64,000 nt of DNA, from the NCBI GenBank assembly GCA_016707285.1, contig JADJIA010000014.1, positions 113,675-177,674 of the forward strand, given 5' to 3'. The position numbers were made by a program, and so were the translations under genes. The notes under the pieces were generated by a model. The model searched no databases and was not told the origin of the DNA. It worked only from the letters and a program-made list of their open reading frames with translations. The stretch comes from Ignavibacteriales bacterium (lineage in GTDB: Bacteria; Bacteroidota; Ignavibacteria; Ignavibacteriales; Ignavibacteriaceae). Positions 45,583 through 54,371 of the stretch are shown here, one piece after another. Positions within the stretch are counted from its first letter, which is position 1; each line of letters starts with the position of its first letter.

Positions 45583-46956
45583 ATGAAAACAATAATTGAA
45601 CCATTCAAAATTAAAGCTGTTGAGCCGATCAGGTTCACAACTAAAGAAGAAAGAACCACTCTTTTAAAAAAGGCAGGATATAACCCTTTTTCAATCCATG
45701 CTGATGATGTGTTGATCGATTTACTTACCGACAGCGGAACTTCCGCAATGAGCTCCGAACAATGGGCGGGGATCATGCTCGGTGATGAATCGTATGCCGG
45801 CTCGAAAAGCTTTTATAAATTTGATTCGGCAGTGAAGAAGATAACCGGACTAAAAAATGTTATCCCAACCCACCAGGGGAGAGCTTCAGAAAAAATTCTG
45901 TTTACGGTGTTGGGTGGAAAGGGAAAATATTTCTGCAGCAATACTCATTTTGACACTACCCGTGCAAATGTTGAGTATTCAGGCGCAGAAGCTGTTGATT
46001 TTATGACCGAAGTTGGCAAACATCCCGAAATGAAAGCCGATTTTAAGGGGAATATGGATACTGAGGCACTTGAGAGTTTTATTAAAAAAACAGGTGCTGA
46101 GAATATTCCTTTGGTTTTGATGACCGTTACCAACAATTCAGGGGGTGGACAACCAGTCTCGATGCAAAACATCAAGGATGCAAGGAAAATTTGTGATAAA
46201 TATGGGATTCCTTTCTTTTTGGATGCCTGCCGTTTTGCTGAAAATGCATACTTCATCAAAAGAAGAGAAAAGGGTTACGAGAACAAATCTCCTCTCGAAA
46301 TCGCTCAGGAGATGTTTTCTTATGTTGATGGTTGCACCATGAGTGCGAAGAAAGACGCCTTTGCAAATATCGGCGGATTTCTTGCAATGAATGATGACAA
46401 TATTGCGATGTTGTGCAGAAATCTTTTGATTGTTACTGAAGGTTTTACAACTTATGGTGGACTTGCCGGCAGAGACCTTGAAGCCATTGCCCAGGGACTG
46501 GTGGAAATTCTCGATGAACATTATCTTGAATATAGAATCAGATGTGTGGAATATCTCGGCGAAAAACTTGTTAATAATAATGTACCAATCCTTGAACCCC
46601 CGGGAGGTCATGCGATTTATTTGGATGCCATTCGTTTTGCTCCCCATATCCCTCAATACCAGTTTCCCGGGCAGTCAATTGTGTGTGAACTTTACCTCGA
46701 AGGTGGCATTAGAGCCTGTGAAATCGGAAGTGTGATGTTTGGAAAAGATCTTCCTGATGGCACCCACATTTCGCCTGCGATGGAACTTGTAAGAATGGCG
46801 ATTCCGAGAAGAGTTTATACGCAGAGTCATTTCGACTATATGATCGAAGTAATAATTGATGTCTATAATCAAAGGAAAAATCTTCGTGGAATGAAAATAA
46901 CAGAGGAAGCCCCGATGTTGAGGCACTTCACAGCGAAATTTGATTATGTGGATTAG
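45583..46956 (+). CDS. tnaA: Tryptophanase (tryptophan indole-lyase)
   Basis: A 457-residue PLP enzyme of the beta-eliminating lyase family that converts L-tryptophan to indole, pyruvate and ammonia. Landmarks are IDLLTDSGTSAMSSEQWAG, IPTHQGRASEK, DACRFAENAYFIKRRE, the PLP lysine Lys257 in MSAKKDAFANIGG, and IPRRVYTQSHFDYM. Two positions separate it from tyrosine phenol-lyase. The region GIRACEIGS lacks the TPL-specific Arg of MERG, and the end reads RHFTAKF with His448, as in tryptophanases, rather than RFFTARF. It heads a long run of overlapping genes. A role in indole production is expected; some tyrosine phenol-lyase activity cannot be excluded. Confidence 0.88.
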   Translation: MKTIIEPFKIKAVEPIRFTTKEERTTLLKKAGYNPFSIHADDVLIDLLTDSGTSAMSSEQWAGIMLGDESYAGSKSFYKFDSAVKKITGLKNVIPTHQGRASEKILFTVLGGKGKYFCSNTHFDTTRANVEYSGAEAVDFMTEVGKHPEMKADFKGNMDTEALESFIKKTGAENIPLVLMTVTNNSGGGQPVSMQNIKDARKICDKYGIPFFLDACRFAENAYFIKRREKGYENKSPLEIAQEMFSYVDGCTMSAKKDAFANIGGFLAMNDDNIAMLCRNLLIVTEGFTTYGGLAGRDLEAIAQGLVEILDEHYLEYRIRCVEYLGEKLVNNNVPILEPPGGHAIYLDAIRFAPHIPQYQFPGQSIVCELYLEGGIRACEIGSVMFGKDLPDGTHISPAMELVRMAIPRRVYTQSHFDYMIEVIIDVYNQRKNLRGMKITEEAPMLRHFTAKFDYVD

Positions 46957-47776
46957 CAAACAACTTAAACTACAACAAAAATTTGATTTTGAAGTTCCTG
47001 TCTGGAGGTTAATTCTTTCAGACGGGGACTGCCTCCTTGTTGAAGAGAGAGATTCCGATAAAAGGGAAGCCTTCTATCATGTTTTTGAATTGGGAACCGG
47101 CAGAATACTTTTGGATAGATTTAGTCCTCCCGATAAATTCTGGAGTGGGGTTGAATTGTTTAAAAATAAACGGGTGATTTTTCACGGTTACAGATCGCAG
47201 GGACTCCCTTTCCATAAAGGAATTTTTTGTTACGATCTCGAAAAACAATCATATTTGTGGCAACAACCCGATCTTTCTTTTCTGATCAGTAATGACTATG
47301 GGATTTATGCTTTTACACAAAAGTTTGAGTCACAGGAATATTTGTTGCTTGATAAAGACACCGGTCAGATAATCGGTGAACCTGCGTCAGATGATGACTC
47401 GATTAATCAGATGATTGCAGAAGCAAGAAAAAATGAATCGTTCGATGATTTCGTTTATCCTGAAAATTTCACGTTATCAAAATTTAATGATGGCGGATAT
47501 CTGGAAAAATTGATGCCTCCCGGCACTTTAAAGGAAGTAACCGAGGTTTTCTCCAAAGATGGTCTGATTTTTCTAAATACCCACCGAGGAACAAGAGAAT
47601 CCGGCTTCATTAATGAACTGCTGGCAATTGACATAAAAAATCAAAAGGTGATTAAAAAAATGGTTCTTAATAAAAGAACAGAGAATCTAATTGCCGAAAG
47701 TTGTTTTATTTATAAGGATTTCCTCTTTTTGATTATCGACAAAAAAAGTATTGAAATCCGGGAGATAAAAAAATGA
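46946..47776 (+). CDS. Uncharacterised DUF4905-like protein
   Basis: About 276 residues from the ATG at 46946, which overlaps the tryptophanase end by 11 bp. It has a beta-rich, propeller-like pattern with VWRLILSDGDCLLVEERDSD, YHVFELGTGRILLDRFSPP and FCYDLEKQSYLWQQPDL. It resembles the Bacteroidota family DUF4905, whose function is unknown. There is no signal peptide, so it is cytoplasmic. The stop overlaps the AMMECR1-like gene in an ATGA. The link to tryptophanase and the AMMECR1/MEMO1 pair is purely positional. Confidence 0.6.
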   Translation: MWISKQLKLQQKFDFEVPVWRLILSDGDCLLVEERDSDKREAFYHVFELGTGRILLDRFSPPDKFWSGVELFKNKRVIFHGYRSQGLPFHKGIFCYDLEKQSYLWQQPDLSFLISNDYGIYAFTQKFESQEYLLLDKDTGQIIGEPASDDDSINQMIAEARKNESFDDFVYPENFTLSKFNDGGYLEKLMPPGTLKEVTEVFSKDGLIFLNTHRGTRESGFINELLAIDIKNQKVIKKMVLNKRTENLIAESCFIYKDFLFLIIDKKSIEIREIKK

Positions 47777-48330
47777 CAGATGAAGAAAAAAAACTGCTGC
47801 TAAAAGTGGCAAGAAACGCGATTGAACATTCGCTTGGGATTACTGATGAAGTGGTTTCAATTCCATATGAGGGCGTCTTCGAAACAATGAGTGGATGTTT
47901 TGTGACCCTTCATAAACACGGGGACCTTCGGGGTTGCATCGGTTTTATAAAGGGTGTGGAACCATTAAGAAAAACTATTAAAGAAGCTGCACTTCTTGCG
48001 GCAAAAGAAGATCCAAGATTTTCACCCGTGACGGCACATGAATGGAAACATATCTCAATTGAGATTTCGGTACTTTCTCCTCCCTTTGATATGCCCGATT
48101 ATGACAGTATTGTGTTGGGAAAACATGGACTAATCGTCCGTGATGGATACAGAAGTGGGCTGTTTCTTCCCCAGGTTCCAATTGAACATAATATGGATAA
48201 AGATGAGTTTTTAACTGCCCTGTGCAAAAAAGCGGGTCTTCCCCCCAGACTGTGGACACAAAAACAACTACAACTACAAGCCTTCACAGCCGAAGTTTTC
48301 AGCGAGGAGGAATTTTATGGGAGAGATTAG
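47773..48330 (+). CDS. AMMECR1-like protein (AmmeMemoRadiSam system protein A)
   Basis: 185 residues. The signature LRGCIGFIKG sits in CFVTLHKHGDLRGCIGFI. DPRFSPVTAHEWKHISIEIS, LIVRDGYRSGLFLPQVP and FLTALCKKAGLPPRLW complete the AMMECR1 domain. Bacterial members are usually linked to MEMO1-like and radical-SAM genes. Here the MEMO1-like gene follows with a 14-bp overlap, but no radical-SAM gene is in the window. Biochemical role unknown; the conserved Cys of RGCIG could be functional. Confidence 0.9.
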   Translation: MTDEEKKLLLKVARNAIEHSLGITDEVVSIPYEGVFETMSGCFVTLHKHGDLRGCIGFIKGVEPLRKTIKEAALLAAKEDPRFSPVTAHEWKHISIEISVLSPPFDMPDYDSIVLGKHGLIVRDGYRSGLFLPQVPIEHNMDKDEFLTALCKKAGLPPRLWTQKQLQLQAFTAEVFSEEEFYGRD

Positions 48331-49141
48331 AAAGCCGGCGGTAGCAGGGATGTTTTATCCTGCCACTTCCGAGAAGCTTGAGAGACAACTCTCACGACTT
48401 TTTAGTGAGGTTCCCGTTCCCACTGTTGAAGAAAAATTAATTCCGGGAATTATTGCCCCTCATGCGGGATATATGTATTCGGGACTTACGGCAGCTTATG
48501 CCTACAAAAATATTGCCGATAAAAAATATACTAAAGTGATCATACTTTCTCCCAGCCACAGAGAATATTTTGGAGGAATTTCAATTTATGACGGTGATGC
48601 TTATGAAACGCCGCTCGGCAGGATAAATGTTGATCAAAATATTGCACAAAGGATGACTGATATCTCCCCCAGAGTAATGCGCAGCACCGCAGGACACCGC
48701 GATGAACACGGGATTGAAGTACATCTTCCATTTCTGCAACATATTTTTGGCAGCGACTTTGAGCTTGTCCCCGTAGTGATGGGGGATCAGTCTCATGCCA
48801 ACATAGTTGAACTTTCAAACGCTTTGTTGGAAGTGATGGATGACGATACTCTGGTGGTTGCATCAAGCGACCTTTCACATTTTTATCCAAAATCGATAGC
48901 TCATAAACTTGACTCCGTTATTGCTGACCGTATTGTTGAATATGATCCCGTAAATCTTGAACAAGATCTTGAAAAACAATTAACCCATGCGTGCGGTGGT
49001 GGGCTGGTGGTTGCCCTCATGAAAGCGACAAAAAGAGCGGGAGTAAAAAATTCTTTGCTCTTGCATCGATCCGATTCCGGTGATGTTTCAGGCGATAATT
49101 CATCTGTAGTGGGATATCTTTCAGCTTCTTTTTATAATTAA
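48317..49141 (+). CDS. MEMO1-like protein (AmmeMemoRadiSam system protein B)
   Basis: 274 residues. The start IRKPAVAGMFYPATSEKLER and the segments GIIAPHAGYMYSGLTAAYAY, ILSPSHREYFGGISIYDG and SSDLSHFYP carry the His/Asp/Glu residues that form the dioxygenase-like metal site of MEMO1 and class III extradiol dioxygenases. RDEHGIEVHLPFLQ is also diagnostic. The ATG overlaps the AMMECR1-like gene by 14 bp, indicating coupled translation. Whether the bacterial protein is an enzyme is not established. The next gene follows after 17 bp. Confidence 0.92.
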   Translation: MGEIRKPAVAGMFYPATSEKLERQLSRLFSEVPVPTVEEKLIPGIIAPHAGYMYSGLTAAYAYKNIADKKYTKVIILSPSHREYFGGISIYDGDAYETPLGRINVDQNIAQRMTDISPRVMRSTAGHRDEHGIEVHLPFLQHIFGSDFELVPVVMGDQSHANIVELSNALLEVMDDDTLVVASSDLSHFYPKSIAHKLDSVIADRIVEYDPVNLEQDLEKQLTHACGGGLVVALMKATKRAGVKNSLLLHRSDSGDVSGDNSSVVGYLSASFYN

Positions 49142-49158
49142 GGATACGGAGGTTATTA

Positions 49159-50028
49159 TTGGAATTTGACGCCGCATTTATTGGTACCGGAAGAGTCGCC
49201 TGGTCACTTGCGGATGCATTTGTTGATGTTGGATACTTTGTTCGTTTTGCCTCAAACAGGACAGAGGAACCCCTTAAAAAATTCGCCGAAGAGTTTATGG
49301 TGGATGAAATTTCCACAAATATCAAGGATATCGGAAAGTTTACTTCCAAATTTCAGGTATGTGTAATCGCTGTGCCCGATTCTGTAATTAAAGAAGTAGC
49401 GGATACACTTGCGGGGCTCCCGCTAAAATTCAAAACCACCCTTTTTATGCACCTTTCTGGATCAAAAACCACTGCAGAACTCAGCTCCCTCAAAAAAATG
49501 GGTGCAATGACCGGGTCTTTCCACATTCCACAAAGTTTCCCTGAAAGAAAAGCTACCAGGTTGTGGGACCTTCCCGTTTGCATTGAAGCATCTTCTGTGA
49601 AAGCTGAAAAAATGATGTTACAAATTGCCAGGCGACTTGAACTAAAACCTGTCTGCATTAAGCCTGAGTTAAAAATCTATTATCATCTCGCAGCGGTTTT
49701 TGCATCCAACTTTTTCCCCACAATCATCGCAGATTCGATGAAAATGTTCGAATTAGCCGGTGGTAACAAAAAAGATTATTTTAAGATATTTACCCCGATT
49801 ATTGAAACAACAATAGAAAATATCATCGATAACGGACCTGAAAACTCGGTTTCGGGAGTTATTTCCCGCAAAGATTTTGATATAATTCAAGAGCACCTTA
49901 ATGCCCTCGATAGTGATATCTCTACGCGCGAGCAACTTTTAACCTACATCCGCCTCTCCGAAGAAACAGCAAAAATGCTCGGCATTAACCTCAAAATTAC
50001 AATTTACCAAAAACGAAGAAGTGGGTAA
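49159..50028 (+). CDS. DUF2520/Rossmann-like oxidoreductase
   Basis: 289 residues from a TTG start at 49159 with a strong GGAGG 8 bp upstream. The N-terminal Rossmann domain reads EFDAAFIGTGRVAWSLADAF. TGSFHIPQSFPERKAT and the helical C-terminal domain (YYHLAAVFASNFFPTII) match the family of 6-phosphogluconate-dehydrogenase-like proteins with DUF2520. Likely NAD(P)-dependent; the substrate is not known. It sits between the MEMO1-like gene and a glycosyltransferase, whose GTG start follows the stop codon directly. Confidence 0.82.
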   Translation: MEFDAAFIGTGRVAWSLADAFVDVGYFVRFASNRTEEPLKKFAEEFMVDEISTNIKDIGKFTSKFQVCVIAVPDSVIKEVADTLAGLPLKFKTTLFMHLSGSKTTAELSSLKKMGAMTGSFHIPQSFPERKATRLWDLPVCIEASSVKAEKMMLQIARRLELKPVCIKPELKIYYHLAAVFASNFFPTIIADSMKMFELAGGNKKDYFKIFTPIIETTIENIIDNGPENSVSGVISRKDFDIIQEHLNALDSDISTREQLLTYIRLSEETAKMLGINLKITIYQKRRSG

Positions 50029-51249
50029 GTGAGCAGGACTCACCCCAATGTTAAAATTATATTTGGAAACGGTTTCCCTTATGGTGGTGCCTCGACAAAA
50101 CGTTGTCTACACATCGCCAAAGGACTTCAAGAGAATGGATGTAAGACCGAAATTATAGTCTTTAGAGGTACCGAGAGAGTTGAAAACAGTGAGAACAAAC
50201 TCACATCGGGTGTGTTTGATGGAGTGAAATTCCGGTATGTGCATAAATCTACTGAATGGCCCACATCTAAACTGAAAAAATTTGTAAACCTCACATCTGG
50301 AATATTTAAACTTTCGGGATACCTTCATCGTGAAAACTCTATAAATAAAATTGATGTAATTTTCCTCTACGGTACTTTTTTAAGTGCTGTAAATTTGCTC
50401 CTTGCTGCCATGTCAAAAGTTCGCAACATCATTTATGTTTTTTCGCTTGATGAATATCCTGATCACATTATTTATCCCGAAGCAAAACGATTTTATTCCG
50501 GGTTTTTGTTTGAGAAAGTATTCATCCGCAGGTTCGATTATATTTTGGTTATCAGCAAGTTACTGATGGAATATTGTGCTTCAATCGGGATCAACAAAGA
50601 GAGGATTTTGTTCTATCCCCTAACCGCAACGGATTGGAAAGGAAAAATTACCCTCCCCGAGACAAAGAACTATTTTTTCTATTCTGGATTCAACAGGACA
50701 ACCAGAGGGAGACACTCTTACGAAAAGGATGAACCTCAAACACTTTTTAAGGCATTTTCCGGGTTGTCTGAAAAATATCCGAATATAAAACTGATAGTGG
50801 CGGGACAAATTGATCCGTTGCTTCAAAAACTTGCAGCAGAGTACAAAATTTCAGAAAAAACCATATTCACCGGGAAAATTTCTGACGAAGAATACCATGG
50901 TTATCTTAATAATGCGCTTGGTCTGGTAATTCCTCGTCCTGATAATCCCAAATCTGAAGCCAGTGTTCCTTTTCGCTTGGGTGAGTTTCTACTTAAAGGG
51001 AATCCGGTAATTGTTGCACGAACCGGGGAATTGGATTCAATCCTGAACGACGGTGAACACTTGTTGGTATATAGTCCGGGAAATGTTCTCGATCTGCAGG
51101 CAAAATTGGAGATAGTTCTTGATGATCCAATACTTTCGAAAACAATTGGAGAAAAAGGGAAATTGAAAGCTTTGGAGATTTTTAATCTAAATTCGGTTAA
51201 TTTTGAACTCATGGAAAAGATAAATAAAAGACTGGAAGAAGTTGGATGA
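50029..51249 (+). CDS. Glycosyltransferase, family 4-like
   Basis: 406 residues from the GTG at 50029. The GT-B fold is indicated by IIFGNGFPYGGASTKRCLHI at the N-terminus and YPNIKLIVAGQIDPLLQKLA, FTGKISDEEYHGYLNNA and ASVPFRLGEFLLKGNPVIV at the C-terminal nucleotide-sugar-binding half. The donor and acceptor are unknown. It probably works in assembly of the surface polysaccharide encoded by the following 10 kb. The end overlaps the next, broken glycosyltransferase by 4 bp. First gene of the polysaccharide locus and intact. Confidence 0.85.
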   Translation: MSRTHPNVKIIFGNGFPYGGASTKRCLHIAKGLQENGCKTEIIVFRGTERVENSENKLTSGVFDGVKFRYVHKSTEWPTSKLKKFVNLTSGIFKLSGYLHRENSINKIDVIFLYGTFLSAVNLLLAAMSKVRNIIYVFSLDEYPDHIIYPEAKRFYSGFLFEKVFIRRFDYILVISKLLMEYCASIGINKERILFYPLTATDWKGKITLPETKNYFFYSGFNRTTRGRHSYEKDEPQTLFKAFSGLSEKYPNIKLIVAGQIDPLLQKLAAEYKISEKTIFTGKISDEEYHGYLNNALGLVIPRPDNPKSEASVPFRLGEFLLKGNPVIVARTGELDSILNDGEHLLVYSPGNVLDLQAKLEIVLDDPILSKTIGEKGKLKALEIFNLNSVNFELMEKINKRLEEVG

Positions 51250-52272
51250 GAATTCTTCTTGTCACCAATTTCCCCGCTCCTTATCGCCTTCCCTTATATG
51301 ATGAATTGGGGACTAAACTTGGTGAGAAGTTTTTTGTAATTTATACCGACACTGCAGTGGAAGGGCATCGCTGGCAAATCCCTCATCTAAATCATCCACA
51401 CCATTTCATTAAATTGAATGAAAGTGTCACGCTCATTGCCAAAAAATTTCAACCGGATATTGTTATCCTTGGGGGAGTTAATAAACATACTCTCAAACTT
51501 TTTCTCTTCGCAAAGCGAAAAAAGATAAAAATTTCTCTTTTCACAGACATGTGGCAACTTCCGATCTCCAAACTGAGTAAATCCTCACAATTTTTAAGAA
51601 AATTACTTTATCGGCATGCTGATCATTTTATAGTCCCCGGAAAAAAATCAGCTCAACACATCAAGGAAGTAATTCCCGATTCCCTGTCTCCCGAAATTCA
51701 TATTTTGCCGTTTACATTGCAAATCTCAAACTTCCCTTTTATGCCAAATTTCTCAGAGGTCAAGGAATTTGATCTGCTTTTCTCAGGTAGAATTGATGAA
51801 GGAAAACTTCCTTTGTTTTTTGTCGAAGTCGCCTCAAAAATTAATATGAATCAAAAAATAAAAGTGCTGATTTTGGGAGATGGTCGTCTGAAATGCGATA
51901 TGGAGAAGAAACTTGTTATAACCAAGAGATCGATCACACTTATGCCGGATACATAGCCCAAGAGCGATTACAATCATTTTACAGAAATGTAAAGTGCTCT
52001 TGTTTCCTACCAGTCTCGATACCTGGGGAATTGTAGCAAATGAGGCACTCTCAGTCGGGGTACCTGTAATCACTTCTCCCAATGCCGGAGCAGCCGATGA
52101 TCTTATTATTTCCGGCAAAAACGGCTTTGTCCTCGAAAATGATGTTGAACTCTGGGCACAAAATGCTATAGAAATACTCAACGGGCAGCATGAGTTTGTA
52201 TTTGAAGCGCCCCCTCAGATAGAGATGGTTGTAGAATATCTTTTAAAGTCATTGAAGAACCTGGTGCACTGA
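51246..52272 (+). pseudogene. Frameshifted glycosyltransferase, family 4-like
   Basis: The N-terminal 210 codons read cleanly (RILLVTNFPAPYRLPLYDEL to KVLILGDGRL). Homology then continues in other frames: NQEIDHTYAGYIAQERLQSF after a shift near 51915, and VLLFPTSLDTWGIVANEALS, VGVPVITSPNAGAADD after a second shift near 51988. Two separate lesions make the full product unlikely. If the sequence is accurate, the first frame would yield a truncated protein lacking the donor-binding half. All three pieces together would give a normal-length GT4 enzyme of about 340 residues. Confidence 0.8.
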
Positions 52273-52312
52273 ATGTTCTCTGCTTTATATACCCTTAAAA
52301 CATTTAAAATAA

Positions 52313-52353
52313 CAGAATCCGTGTTAATCCGCTACATCAGTCTCATCCGTGTT
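52313..52353 (+). repeat. ATCCGTG-type repeat upstream of a glycosyltransferase
   Basis: CAGAATCCGTGTTAATCCG is followed by GTCTCATCCGTGTTC and ends 22 bp before the start codon of the next gene. Same family and orientation as the copies at 53463, 57291 and 59831. Confidence 0.75.
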
Positions 52354-52375
52354 CTACTATGAAACATCCAACACA

Positions 52376-53449
52376 ATGAAAAAACTCCTTCTTTTGTTAA
52401 AACTTCCACCTCCTGTCACGGGGGTTACCAGGATGTGTAGCGCGGTGCTCGAGAACAATGAATTATTTCAAAGATTTAATACAAGAGTTATCGGTTTAAG
52501 CTATGCTAAAGATGTAAAAAGCACAGGAGAGCTTAATCCGGTTAAGTTTTTCAGACTCTTGTTGAACATTACAAAAACCAAGTTTACAGTTCTGACTTTT
52601 TGGCCCGATCTGGTTTATTTTGTCCCATCCCTCACCGGAGCACCATTTCTTAGAGATTTTCTCTTCATTCTCCTGATGAAATTCTTCAGAAGAAAAATCA
52701 TTTTCCACCTGCACGGCACCGGATTAAAAGATGCAGCTCAAAAATCAAAATTTTATAAAAGGCTTTACTGCTTTTCTTTCGATAACAGTGAGATAATCAC
52801 CCTCTCGGAAAAGCTAAATTACGATCTCGATTTTTTATCCCCATCAAAAATCCACATTCTGCCTAACGGAATTGCCCCCCTCCTTGAGACCGCCCCCCCA
52901 ACCCCCCTCCTTGTTAAGGTGGGGGGAGAGGAAAGCCAAAAATTACTATTCGTTAGCAATTTTTATGACTACAAGGGAATTCCTGAACTAATCGAATTGC
53001 TTACCGAAGCTCACAAACATGGCTACGATTTCACCTGTACAATCGCCGGGGAGGAAAACAATATCACCTCAGTGGCTCTCCGGCAACTCATTGATAAAAA
53101 TGGACTCACAAAAAAAGTTAAATATGTCGGAAGTGTTATCGGAGATAATTTAATTGAACTCTACAAACAATCCAATATCTTCATTTATCCGACAAAAAAA
53201 GATGCCATGCCATTGGTGATTCTCGAAGCGATGAGAGCGGGACTTGCGATACTCTCAAATCCTGTTGGTGCCATCCCTGATATGATCGGTAATAATCATG
53301 AAACACTTCCGGCACCTGAAAATCTGATATCGCTGTTGACCAATCCCGCAAAAACCCGTAAATTAGGAGAACAAAACCGCAAAACCTTTGAACAAAAATT
53401 CACAATTGACAAATTCAATTCGCAACTACTGAAGATATTAATGAGATGA
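52376..53449 (+). CDS. Glycosyltransferase family 1/4 with an inserted repeat-derived segment
   Basis: About 357 residues from the ATG at 52376. A GTG at 52349 in the same frame lies inside the ATCCGTG repeat and is unlikely to be the start. The N-terminus is KKLLLLLKLPPPVTGVTRM. The C-terminal GT-B half has IHILPNGI, LLFVSNFYDYKGIPELIELL, YKQSNIFIYPTKKDAMPLVI and LEAMRAGLAILSNPVGAIPD, so the donor site is intact. Between ILPNGI and LLFVSN lies a roughly 22-residue proline/glycine segment (PPTPLLVKVGGEE) encoded by a C/G-rich hairpin repeat. The insertion keeps the frame and falls at the junction of the two domains, so function may survive. Substrates unknown. Confidence 0.82.
   Translation: MKKLLLLLKLPPPVTGVTRMCSAVLENNELFQRFNTRVIGLSYAKDVKSTGELNPVKFFRLLLNITKTKFTVLTFWPDLVYFVPSLTGAPFLRDFLFILLMKFFRRKIIFHLHGTGLKDAAQKSKFYKRLYCFSFDNSEIITLSEKLNYDLDFLSPSKIHILPNGIAPLLETAPPTPLLVKVGGEESQKLLFVSNFYDYKGIPELIELLTEAHKHGYDFTCTIAGEENNITSVALRQLIDKNGLTKKVKYVGSVIGDNLIELYKQSNIFIYPTKKDAMPLVILEAMRAGLAILSNPVGAIPDMIGNNHETLPAPENLISLLTNPAKTRKLGEQNRKTFEQKFTIDKFNSQLLKILMR
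52866..52950 (+). repeat. C/G-rich hairpin repeat inside a glycosyltransferase gene
   Basis: CCCCCCTCCTT (52902-52912) and AAGGTGGGGGG (52916-52926) form a near-perfect hairpin. An upstream CCCCCCTCCTTGAGACC forms a second partial copy. The region is far more GC-rich than the surrounding gene and encodes a segment without counterpart in related proteins, which supports insertion. It resembles the C/G-rich family at 9927, 56734, 57138 and 59769. Confidence 0.65.
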
Positions 53450-53462
53450 AACCACATAACCT

Positions 53463-53503
53463 ATCCGTGAAATCCGTGTACATCCGTGTAATCCGTGGAA
53501 CTA
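53463..53503 (+). repeat. ATCCGTG-type repeat upstream of the WecG/TagA-like gene
   Basis: Four steps of ATCCGTG (ATCCGTGAAATCCGTGTACA, then TCCGTGTAATCCGTGGAAC). It ends 13 bp before the start codon. Confidence 0.8.
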
Positions 53504-53516
53504 TCCTGAACCCCCT

Positions 53517-54289
53517 ATGCTGACTAAAATCAACTTCCACGGTATAAACATCTCCGACTTCACCGAAGAAGAACTCTGGAGCGAAATAGATTCCACCATC
53601 CACACAGGGGAGCAAAAAGTAGTCTATTGGCGGTCTCTTGGAACACCATATCTGATAAAAAAAACACCCGGACTGCTCGAGATCACAAACAACTTTGATA
53701 TTCTTCTCATCGATGGCAGGGGACTCTTTCTCTTTATGAAAATGATGGGACAACAATTAAGGAGCGAACTCTACACATCCTGGTTCACTCTCGAACTCCT
53801 GAAAAAAGCTGCAAAAAACAACTATTCTGTAATGATCCTCGGAGCTACCGAAGAAGTTAATCGTACCGCCACTTCAAATATAAAAAATCAATACAAAGTT
53901 AAAACTGTCCACCCCGGTATCAACGGCTACTTCACACCCGAAGAAGAAGACAAAATCGTGGAACAGATCAACAAGTTTGCTCCGATATCCTCCTCGTTGG
54001 AATCTCCACCCCCAAAAAAGAACTCTTCGCCCATAATCACAGATACCATCTAAATGTCAGAGTAATCCACCTCTGCGGCGGGATGGTGGATGTCATCGCC
54101 GGAAAAACCAAAATTACCCCCAAATGGATCAAAAAACTCGGTTTTGCCTGGCTCTATCGCATCATGCAGGAACCCCGACGATTGCTCGTGCCTGTTATTT
54201 CTATGGTCTGGGAAGGAATAAAGTTTGCACTTAAAATTATTTTTAGAAAAAATAAAATGTCCTCGACAAAATATTTTGGTTATTTATGA
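53517..54289 (+). pseudogene. Frameshifted WecG/TagA/CpsF-family glycosyltransferase
   Basis: The frame from 53517 reads INFHGINISDFTEEELWSEI, then IDGRGLFLFMKMMG and SVMILGATEEVNRTATSNIK, the family core. A loss of one base near 53983 shifts the frame, and the expected continuation DILLVGISTPKKELFAHNH, then RVIHLCGGMVDVIAGKTKIT, runs on in another frame up to 54289 and ends KYFGYL. The lesion is single and leaves the rest well conserved, so it is either recent or a sequence error. Members of the family transfer N-acetylmannosaminuronic acid-type or related sugars to lipid-linked intermediates. Confidence 0.85.
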
Positions 54290-54371
54290 ATTTTTTTATA
54301 ATTTTGAAATACAGGTTAGGTATGAGTGGCTATTGAGATTATAAAAATAATCATTCATCAAGGTTCTTTTC

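Noticed and set aside
45583..46956. Tyrosine phenol-lyase instead of tryptophanase
   Set aside because: The TPL-specific MERG arginine is replaced (CEIG) and the C-terminal RHFTAKF His matches tryptophanases.
52349..52375. GTG start of the glycosyltransferase at 52349
   Set aside because: It lies inside the ATCCGTG repeat; the ATG at 52376 starts the conserved KKLLLLLKLPPP segment.
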